A stretch of 38,423 bases of DNA from Actinomycetes bacterium (GTDB lineage Bacteria > Actinomycetota > Actinomycetes > Propionibacteriales > Nocardioidaceae), in NCBI GenBank assembly GCA_023460975.1, contig JAEWOG010000018.1, positions 1 to 38,423 on the forward strand. The letters run 5' to 3'. A model generated the notes under the pieces. It was not told the origin of the DNA. It saw only the letters and a program-made list of their open reading frames with translations, and did no database searches. Positions 32,681 through 38,423 of the stretch are shown piece after piece. How positions within the stretch are numbered: the stretch's first letter is position 1; each line of letters starts with the position of its first letter. The translations under genes and the position numbers were made by a program.

Positions 32681-33502
32681 TCAGGGCTGGCAGAGCGCCT
32701 GCGGGGTGATGATCGCGGCCTGCCCCACGGGGTCCGCGCTGTTGGCCAGGTCGAAGCGCACGCGCGAGACGTCCCAGACGTCGAACTCCGAGAACGTCGG
32801 GGTCATGCCGATCGACAGGGCCGTGCTGAGCTGCTGGGTGCCGTCGACGCTGAAGGTGGCCTGACCCGTCGCGCCCGTGGTCGAGCCGTCGGTCAGCGCG
32901 GTCGCGAATCGGATCTTGCGGCACTTGCCGCCGAGGGTGAACTCGACGAAGCCGGGCTTGCCCTTCTCCTCCGTGATCAGGCTCTGGCCGTAGTTCTCGG
33001 CGTTGACCGCGGCGCTCATGTACGTCACGTTGTCGCTCGCCGACTGGTACAGGTCCCAGGCCAGCCGCTTCCACTTCCACACGGTCAGCGTGACGGACTT
33101 GCTGACTCCCTTGCTGATCCCCTTCGAAGCGGGGACGACGACGCGGTAGTGACGCACCCCCTCGTTGGACGGCTTGTCCACGAACTTGTAGGTGCCGTTG
33201 GCCTTGACCTTGGTCTTGCCGGCGTCCTTCCAGCGGCGGTTGCGCACCTGCTGCTGGAGCTGGATGACCTTGCCGGAGGCCTTGGGCGTCACCCGACCGG
33301 TGATCTTGACCTTGCCCTGGTTCGCCACCAGCTCCTTCTTGCTGATCTTGATGGTGACCTTGTACTTGCCAGCCTTCTCGGTGACTGCCAGTGGCGCCCG
33401 GTCAGCAGGTGCCTGGTCGGCCTGCGCCGGCATCGTGCTGAGCACCGGCGCCACGAGCAGAGTGGCGGTCACGAGTGCGGTACGGATCATGCGCTTGGAC
33501 AT
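32681..33502 (-). CDS. Exported protein with Ig-like and NPCBM-like domains
   Basis: A 273-residue secreted protein. A signal peptide (1-28, ending MPAQA) is followed by a basic Ig-like domain (about 45-130: KISKKELVANQGKVKITGRV, then QLQQQVRNRRWKDAG). The C-terminal domain (about 140-273) has GFVEFTLGGKCRKIRFATAL and SVDGTQQLSTALSIG, which resemble the NPCBM/NEW2 sugar-binding module. A role in binding wall or external glycans is therefore possible but unproven. ATG at 33502 is supported by GGGGAG six bases before it; an upstream in-frame start lacks an RBS. The 114-bp gap to the tad operon has a T7 run on the + strand but no gene. Confidence 0.75.
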   Translation of the reverse strand: MSKRMIRTALVTATLLVAPVLSTMPAQADQAPADRAPLAVTEKAGKYKVTIKISKKELVANQGKVKITGRVTPKASGKVIQLQQQVRNRRWKDAGKTKVKANGTYKFVDKPSNEGVRHYRVVVPASKGISKGVSKSVTLTVWKWKRLAWDLYQSASDNVTYMSAAVNAENYGQSLITEEKGKPGFVEFTLGGKCRKIRFATALTDGSTTGATGQATFSVDGTQQLSTALSIGMTPTFSEFDVWDVSRVRFDLANSADPVGQAAIITPQALCQP

Positions 33503-33616
33503 GTCTCCCCCTGTGTCTGGCGGCCTGGGCCGCGGTGTGGTGTGTGTTGCTTCTATGAGTCGTTCCCCATCCGGAAAGTTGCACACCACCGAGATTTTTT
33601 TGCGGCACGCGTGCTC

Positions 33617-34057
33617 TCAACGCTGCACGAGGACGGCTGCGGTGCCCGAGGCAGTGACGTACGCGGCCGGAGTGCCGGGCAGGCGCAAGGGCAGGTCCAC
33701 CGGCGCCCTCAGGACGACGGTCACCGTGCCCCGCTGGGCGTCGACCCGCACGTCGTGGACGAGGCCGGGGAAGCGCCGGGTGGCCTCCGCGCGAGCCAGG
33801 TAGCCCGCCACAGCGCGGCGCACGGCGACTCGCTGTTGCTCCAGCGTGTCGTCGTCCAAGCTCTGCCCGACGGCTGCGGCGGCGCCCTGGTCGGCGCCGT
33901 GCAGCGCAGCGCCGTCCGCGATGTTGTCGAGCCCCTGGCGTTGCAGGTAGGCCGCGGAGGAGTCGATGACCACCCCCACGAGGAGAATCAGGATCATCGC
34001 GAAGCCGACGATCATCAGCGTCGCCTGCCCTCCCTCGTCGCGGCGCCCGCCGCTCAT
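33617..34057 (-). CDS. TadG-like pilus-assembly protein (Rv3654c type)
   Basis: A 146-residue pseudopilin-like protein. A short basic N-terminus precedes GGQATLMIVGFAMILILLVGVVIDSSAAYLQRQ, the TadG-type hydrophobic segment with a helical continuation, and LDNIADGAALHGAD is the typical sequence after it. The remainder is a small soluble domain facing outside. It is the last gene of the tad operon, overlapping the preceding TadE-like gene by four bases (ATGA). Position and type match the last gene of the mycobacterial Rv3654c-Rv3660c locus. Confidence 0.8.
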   Translation of the reverse strand: MSGGRRDEGGQATLMIVGFAMILILLVGVVIDSSAAYLQRQGLDNIADGAALHGADQGAAAAVGQSLDDDTLEQQRVAVRRAVAGYLARAEATRRFPGLVHDVRVDAQRGTVTVVLRAPVDLPLRLPGTPAAYVTASGTAAVLVQR

Positions 34058-34527
34058 TGCTCCGCCCGCGACGACTCGGCCTCGACGAACTGGCCCACTG
34101 GCACGCGGTGCTGCGCGCTGACAGCGATCGACGCGGCGTGCTCCCCCAAGACGTCAGGCATCCACGGAATGGCGACCTGCGAGTCGACCACCACCGTCAC
34201 CGTCGTCCCGGGTGCCCGGCACTCGTGCGGGTCCGGCTCGCAGGTGAGGGTGAGGCGCGCTGACTGGGCGCCCGCACCTTGGTCGGCGAGCACGAATCGC
34301 ATCGTCTCGTGCGCACGCTGTCTGGCCGTGGCTTCGTCGTCCACCAGAACGTACGCCCTGCCTGCCGATCTGGCCGCCGCGGTGACCGCGAACGCAGCCC
34401 GCTGCACCTCGAAGACTCCGAGGACCAGCCACACCAGCGGGATGAGGAGGATGAGCGCGAGCCAGGTGAACTCGACGACCGCGCTCCCCGCCTCGTCGCG
34501 GCGACGAGATGGCGTACGGCGTCTCAC
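34054..34527 (-). CDS. TadE-like pseudopilin
   Basis: A 157-residue TadE-family protein, a minor pseudopilin of the Flp/Tad pilus. RRRDEAGSAVVEF is the TadE signature, with the conserved glutamate, followed by one transmembrane helix (TWLALILLIPLVWLVLGVF). The outer domain has a CEPDPHEC disulphide-type pair. The GTG start at 34527 overlaps the stop of the upstream TadE-like gene by four bases. Confidence 0.82.
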   Translation of the reverse strand: MRRRTPSRRRDEAGSAVVEFTWLALILLIPLVWLVLGVFEVQRAAFAVTAAARSAGRAYVLVDDEATARQRAHETMRFVLADQGAGAQSARLTLTCEPDPHECRAPGTTVTVVVDSQVAIPWMPDVLGEHAASIAVSAQHRVPVGQFVEAESSRAEQ

Positions 34528-34922
34528 TCGTCCTCCGGTTGCACCTCGGCGACTGCGTGGCCGCTGACTCGTACGCGCAGGGACGGCCCCACTCCCAGCA
34601 CCGGCACGCGGGCCTCGACGACGGACTCATAGCCCAGCATCCCGGCCACCTGGGTGGGACTGACGTCGACAGTGGTGGCGATGTCGCCCGGCAGTGCGGT
34701 CGCCACCTGCTCACGGATCTTGGCCTCGCCCATCTCGGGCGAGGACCCCTGGAGCGCGGCGAAACGCGCCCCCTCCGCGGCCGCCGACGACAACGTGTTG
34801 CGTACGTGCAGCGTCAGCGCCACCTGCATCACCGTGCCGAACAGCGGCACCAGGAGCAGCAGGACCAGAACAAAGTCGACCACTGCCGACCCGGCCTCCG
34901 ACCTACCGCGTCGTGGGATCAC
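34524..34922 (-). CDS. TadE-like pseudopilin
   Basis: A 132-residue TadE-family protein. SEAGSAVVDF replaces the usual VEF with VDF, then one membrane helix (VLVLLLLVPLFGTVMQVAL) and LHVRNTLSSAAAEGARFAA, the conserved TadE helix. The GTG at 34922 overlaps the stop of the Flp-like gene (GTGA); a longer frame would run through that gene and is rejected. Two adjacent TadE-like genes are common in actinobacterial tad loci. Confidence 0.83.
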   Translation of the reverse strand: MIPRRGRSEAGSAVVDFVLVLLLLVPLFGTVMQVALTLHVRNTLSSAAAEGARFAALQGSSPEMGEAKIREQVATALPGDIATTVDVSPTQVAGMLGYESVVEARVPVLGVGPSLRVRVSGHAVAEVQPEDE

Positions 34923-35119
34923 GCGTTCGAGGTGACGGAGGCCAGCGCGTTGCGGAGCATCGCCTCCATCTCCGGCCTGATGAACGGCAGCAACGCGGCG
35001 ACCACGGCCGCGGTCATCACCGTGATCATCACCCATCCGGGCACGTCGCCCCGCTCGTCGCGCGAGCGCGCCGACAGCGCATGCAGGGCCAGGTGGAGGT
35101 GGATGAGAAGTGTGGACAT
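34919..35119 (-). CDS. Small Flp-type pilin or pilin-like protein
   Basis: A 66-residue protein in the position of the Flp pilin (between tadC and tadE). A basic, polar N-terminus (ARSRDERGDVPGW) leads into one hydrophobic helix (VMITVMTAAVVAALLPFI) and a short C-terminal helix. ATG at 35119 is preceded by ACGGGGAA. It lacks the usual G(x)4EY cleavage motif, so processing is uncertain; function is assigned mainly from size, topology and position. Confidence 0.7.
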   Translation of the reverse strand: MSTLLIHLHLALHALSARSRDERGDVPGWVMITVMTAAVVAALLPFIRPEMEAMLRNALASVTSNA

Positions 35120-35175
35120 GGGTTCCCCGTTTCGTTGTGGAGCGCCCCCGATGGCGCCCCGAGTCTGTGTGGCGC

Positions 35176-36126
35176 TCAGGGCGCCATGAGGCTGAGTCCG
35201 ATCACGCCCGGGAAGAACGCGAACGCGATCGTGATGGGCAGCACCAGGAACACGACGGGCGCCATCATCACGACCTCCCGACGAGCCGCCGACTCGATCA
35301 GGGCTCGGCGTCCCGCCTCCCGGACGTCGGCGGCCTGCGCGTGCAGCACGTCGGCCAGCGGCGTACCGCGTTCCATCGAGATGGAGATGCCATGGGCGAA
35401 CCGCGCCACGAGCGGCACCCCCGTCGAGGCGGCGAGCGTGTCGAAGGCAACGGTGACCGGCTCCCCCGTGCGGACGCGCGCCAGCACTCGTTCGAGGTCC
35501 TCCGACAGCGCGCCGCGACTGCGGTGAACCACGCGGTCCAGTGCGGCAACGGGGCTCTCCCCCGCTGCCACCGAGAGGCTCAGCAGCTCGGCGAGCGCCG
35601 GGAACTCGACGATGATGCGCCGCTCCCGTTCCTTGACCAAGGCGCTGAGCCTCGCGTCGCGCACCAGCACACCACCGGCGAAGCCGAGCGCGCACAGGAT
35701 GATCCCCGACAGCGCGTCGACGTCGCTGGCGAGTGCGCGCACAAGAAGCCAGCCGGCCGTCACGCCGAATCCCCCGAGCCCCCAGAAGACCTGCTCGACC
35801 CGGAACTCGTGGACCGTACGATCCACGCCAGCGCGGGCCAGGCGTCGGCGTACGGACTCACTGCCACCCACGATGCGTTCGACCATCTCGGCCGCGCGGC
35901 GCACGCCCGGACCGAAAATCACCGCTGCGGCCGCAGCCGGCGACCGCGACGAGGCCCTCGCGCGTACGGCGGGGGCCAGTGCGGCGGCCTGAGGCAGGTC
36001 GCGCACGTACGGCAACACCCGCAGCGTCAGGGACGGCCGCCGGGTCGCCCAGACCCGAGTCGAGATCAGCCAGATCCCGAGCGCCACCAGGCCCCCGGCC
36101 AGGCCACCCCACCATGCCGCACTCAC
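35176..36126 (-). CDS. tadC: TadC-like type II secretion F-domain protein
   Basis: A 316-residue inner-membrane platform protein of the Tad pilus. An N-terminal helix (GGLAGGLVALGIWLIS) is followed by a cytosolic region, then the T2SSF domain (FPALAELLSLSVAAGESPVAALDRV, LADVLHAQAADVREAGRRALIE) and a C-terminal hydrophobic pair (VMMAPVVFLVLPITIAF). The GTG at 36126 overlaps the tadB stop by four bases, giving coupled translation. A 56-bp gap separates it from the pilin gene. Confidence 0.87.
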   Translation of the reverse strand: MSAAWWGGLAGGLVALGIWLISTRVWATRRPSLTLRVLPYVRDLPQAAALAPAVRARASSRSPAAAAAVIFGPGVRRAAEMVERIVGGSESVRRRLARAGVDRTVHEFRVEQVFWGLGGFGVTAGWLLVRALASDVDALSGIILCALGFAGGVLVRDARLSALVKERERRIIVEFPALAELLSLSVAAGESPVAALDRVVHRSRGALSEDLERVLARVRTGEPVTVAFDTLAASTGVPLVARFAHGISISMERGTPLADVLHAQAADVREAGRRALIESAARREVVMMAPVVFLVLPITIAFAFFPGVIGLSLMAP

Positions 36127-36971
36127 GCAAGGATCCGTTCCTCGACGGGCAGGCGCCCGATCCGCATCATGAGTCGGTACGCGCCCACGCAGAGGATCGC
36201 GCCGACCGCGAGGATCAGGACCCCCGCGGGCGAGGAGTAGCGCTGGATCGCCTCGCTCTGGAACGACATCAGGAGCAGGACGAGCCACGGCGAGGCGACG
36301 GCGAGGCGTGCTCCGCCGATGGTCCAGGACTGGCGCGACTCCAGCTCGGAACGGGTCCGGGCGTCGTCGCGGAGATAGTTCGAGAGGTTGCGAAGAATCC
36401 TGCCCAGCTCGCCTCCGCCGACCTCCCGGGCGATGCGCAGACCCTCGACCACCCGATCACCCACCGGGTCGGCCAGGTCGTCCTTGAGCCGGCCCAACGA
36501 CTCCGAGAAGCGCCCGGTGACCTGGTGATCCAGGGCGAACCGCTCGAAGGCCGGCCTCAGCACCTCGGGCCCTGTCGTCGCCAGCGACGCCAGCGCGTCC
36601 GACAGCGACATGCCCGCCCTCACCGCACTCGCCAGGTTGTCCACGGCGTCGGGCCACACCTGCGCGAAGTCACGCCGGCGGCGGACGACGAGTTGACGCA
36701 ACCCTGAGATCGGGACGCTCGCGGCCATCAGACCGAAGACCACCGACACCGGCAGGGTGTCGGACACCGCCTGCACCACAGCCGCGGCGACGACGCCCAT
36801 GACGGCGCACAGGAGTACGACTGCGCTCGGCGCCACGTCACCCAGCCCGGCCGAGGCCAGCAGTTGGCTCAGGCGGCTCGGACGACGTGTCCGGGTGGTG
36901 CGCGGCAGCGTGAACGCCGACCAGATGAGCAGCAGTCCCAGGCCCACCCCCAGCCCGACGAGCGCTCCCAT
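36123..36971 (-). CDS. tadB: TadB-like type II secretion F-domain protein
   Basis: A 282-residue membrane platform protein that pairs with TadC. Three to four hydrophobic helices flank a T2SSF domain: WPDAVDNLASAVRAGMSLSDALASLA, then EVGGGELGRILRNLSNYLRDD. Its ATG shares one base with the stop of the tadA remnant (TGATG), so it was translated downstream of the full ATPase before the truncation. With tadA broken, its expression may now depend on read-through from the new upstream sequence. Confidence 0.88.
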   Translation of the reverse strand: MGALVGLGVGLGLLLIWSAFTLPRTTRTRRPSRLSQLLASAGLGDVAPSAVVLLCAVMGVVAAAVVQAVSDTLPVSVVFGLMAASVPISGLRQLVVRRRRDFAQVWPDAVDNLASAVRAGMSLSDALASLATTGPEVLRPAFERFALDHQVTGRFSESLGRLKDDLADPVGDRVVEGLRIAREVGGGELGRILRNLSNYLRDDARTRSELESRQSWTIGGARLAVASPWLVLLLMSFQSEAIQRYSSPAGVLILAVGAILCVGAYRLMMRIGRLPVEERILA

Positions 36972-37249
36972 CAGCGTCCACCCGCCAGCAGCGCGTGGAC
37001 ATCGATGCCGAGCCGGGCGTACCTGTCCACATGGATCGGACCGCCACCCGCACGTCGCAACTGCTCATCGCGGCGCACGAACAGCGGCTCCACCTCGATC
37101 ACGCCCGACTCCACGCGACCCGGCACGGACACGATCTCGTTGACGCGCCGGGTGCCGTCGGCGTCGATGCCGAGGTGGACCACGAGATCGATCGCCGATG
37201 CCACCGTGGGGACCACGAAGTTGGCGGAGATGTTCTCTCCCGCCAACAT
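36971..37249 (-). pseudogene. tadA: tadA (Tad pilus ATPase) 3' fragment
   Basis: About 92 codons with the C-terminal end of an actinobacterial TadA/CpaF ATPase: MLAGENISANFVVPTVASAIDLVVHLGI, then TRRVNEIVSVPGRVESGVIEVEP. A complete TadA is usually about 400 residues, so the Walker A, Walker B and Asp/His boxes, some 300 residues, are missing. The open frame continues past 37249 for about 30 codons, but that sequence (GIGARPEVGGLHTPF) is not recognisably TadA. An ATG happens to sit at the break. The fragment cannot be an active ATPase. It ends one base into tadB as an intact operon gene would. Confidence 0.82.
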
Positions 37250-37725
37250 GCGAAAGGGGGTGTGTAATCCTCCGACCTCCGGTCGCGCCCCAATCCCCTT
37301 CCTGAGCACTGCACCAACACCGCAATCGCACGCGAACACGACCTAATGGCTGTGCATCGGTGGTCGCCCGTCCCACCGTGGCTCAACCGCCAAGGAGGGC
37401 TCACTCGTCTTCGAGCGCCTCAAGCCCAGTCGCTCACGCACCAGAAGTTCCGAATCCGCTGCCCGCGGCAGCCAGCCGCTCCGTGCCGGGCCGAACGACC
37501 ATGCAGCCTCTTACGCCCTCCTATTTGAGCCGCTCATGCGGCGTAGGGGCAACAAGCGACGGTGGCTCTCCCATCACGGCGAGAGAGACCCAACGACCTC
37601 GGTCACGCCACCGACGTGATCCAGGGACGTAGTTCCAATGCGGCGAACTTGCCGCGAAGGAACTCGCCTCCCACGTAGACTCTCGCTCGGTCGAGCAGAC
37701 CTCGGACGTCTACCGCGGAGTCACT
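37250..37725. other. Non-coding junction region, compositionally distinct
   Basis: This is 476 bp between the broken tadA and the next gene. GC content looks lower than in the flanking genes. No convincing reading frame, terminal inverted repeats, tRNA or integrase remnant was found. It probably represents the edge of an insertion, deletion or rearrangement. Confidence 0.55.
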
Positions 37726-38423
37726 ATGCTGAGGCAGTATCGGACGTGGCTCCTGAGCCTGGTCCTTGCCACAATCGGATCATTCCTGGCGGCTCCCGTC
37801 TCTGCGGCCGAGCCGACGGTGTTTTCGGTAACGGGCTTGGTAGTCGACAAGTCCGGACAGCCGGTCAGCAATGTCCCGGTCAGACTGCTGTCAACGGGCT
37901 CGACACTCAAGGGAACCACCGGGACCGACGGCCGCTTCCGCATTTACACGCTTCCTGGCAAACAGACCGTTGAGGTTGAGCATCCTCTCCAGGGGTCGAC
38001 CGTGGTGATGAGGTCTGTAGGCGCCCTGGCCGGGGGCCTCGACGTCCAATCCGACGTTGACCTCGGGACCATCGCTCCACCGCCCACACGCAACCTCACA
38101 GTTCACTTCGAGGACACCAGCGGCGCCCCAGTCTCCGGAGTGCGGGTCACTACCCCAATTGCTGGCCGAGCCCTCATCAGTTGGCAGGACCAGGCGGTCA
38201 CAACCGTCGGGCCGCTTCCCGTGCATAAAGCAGAGTTCGGGCCAGTCCGTCACACCGTCAGCGACGCGCAAGGAAACGCCACTCTCGAAGTACCCCGCGC
38301 CGACATCGGCGCCACTACCTCGGGATTCCCGTACACCTACTACCACCCCGACACGGGCAACCTCAGCGGCTACCTCACCACCGGCATCGTCACAAACGAC
38401 ACCACCATCACCCACACACTGCC
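37726..38423 (+). CDS. Secreted surface protein, N-terminal part (runs off window)
   Basis: An uninterrupted frame of 232 codons to the window edge. MLRQYRTWLL, a hydrophobic core and VSAAEP form a signal peptide (about 1-28). Next is a carboxypeptidase-regulatory-like beta-sandwich (about 33-85: VTGLVVDKSGQPVSNVPVRL, TTGTDGRFRIYTLPGKQTV). A second similar unit begins near residue 123 (NLTVHFEDTSGAPVSGVRV). GGAG lies five bases before the ATG. Codons such as GTT, CTT, ATT, AAA and GTA are more frequent than in the rest of the window, suggesting recent acquisition. It probably encodes a repeat-built extracellular or adhesin-like protein. Confidence 0.78.
   Translation, partial: MLRQYRTWLLSLVLATIGSFLAAPVSAAEPTVFSVTGLVVDKSGQPVSNVPVRLLSTGSTLKGTTGTDGRFRIYTLPGKQTVEVEHPLQGSTVVMRSVGALAGGLDVQSDVDLGTIAPPPTRNLTVHFEDTSGAPVSGVRVTTPIAGRALISWQDQAVTTVGPLPVHKAEFGPVRHTVSDAQGNATLEVPRADIGATTSGFPYTYYHPDTGNLSGYLTTGIVTNDTTITHTL

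Noticed and set aside
37250..37725. Insertion sequence or group II intron at the tadA break
   Set aside because: No terminal inverted repeats, transposase or reverse-transcriptase remnant, or domain V-like hairpin could be identified.

Overview
The window is high-GC actinobacterial chromosome, most likely from the Nocardioidaceae (Nocardioides/Aeromicrobium type). The evidence is the very GC-rich codon use, the frequent GTG and TTG starts, an actinobacterial tmRNA with the tag ANTERNDFALAA, the prfB/ftsE/ftsX/M23/smpB/ssrA neighbourhood, a Tad pilus operon in mycobacterial order, and lipoproteins and Ig-repeat exported proteins of a kind common in that family. The genus is inferred, not proven.

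Left part (1-4300): the N-terminus of a lipoprotein; an NlpC/P60 cell-wall hydrolase behind a clear c-di-AMP (ydaO/yuaA) riboswitch; a FabG-like SDR; and a divergent pair, a HIT protein and a stand-alone TrpB2, both apparently leaderless. A 225-bp, palindrome-rich gap then separates trpB2 from a translationally coupled three-gene SMC-like operon (4301-10033, minus strand). That operon reads as jetA-jetB-jetC (DUF3375, DUF4194, MukB/SbcC-like ATPase) of a Wadjet/Mks system, but no jetD nuclease is present in the window.

Middle (10190-19780): an exported Ig-repeat protein, a coniferyl-aldehyde-dehydrogenase-type ALDH, ssrA (tmRNA), a secreted/lipoprotein pair, an amidohydrolase, smpB, an M23 peptidase, ftsX and ftsE. 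Trans-translation (ssrA, smpB) and septal wall remodelling (FtsEX plus a coiled-coil LytM protein) lie close together. Between ftsE and prfB, which are near neighbours in related actinobacteria, sits an opposite-strand five-gene cassette (19983-25024). It encodes an SsuABC-like importer, an LLM flavin monooxygenase and an aldo/keto reductase, and probably scavenges an organosulfur or similar small molecule.

Right part (25147-38423): prfB; a giant secreted protein joining an ExeM/NucH nuclease, a 5'-nucleotidase and Ig repeats, well suited to extracellular DNA and phosphate scavenging; a small exported protein with an NPCBM-like domain; and a tad (Flp pilus) operon. In that operon the ATPase gene tadA is reduced to its last ~92 codons. 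Beyond the break at about 37250 lies ~475 bp of non-coding, compositionally different DNA, then the start of a secreted surface protein that runs off the window.

Most gene ends carry long, near-perfect GC hairpins used here as terminator calls. Very long antisense open frames opposite jetC, trpB2 and the ExeM gene are composition artefacts and are not annotated.
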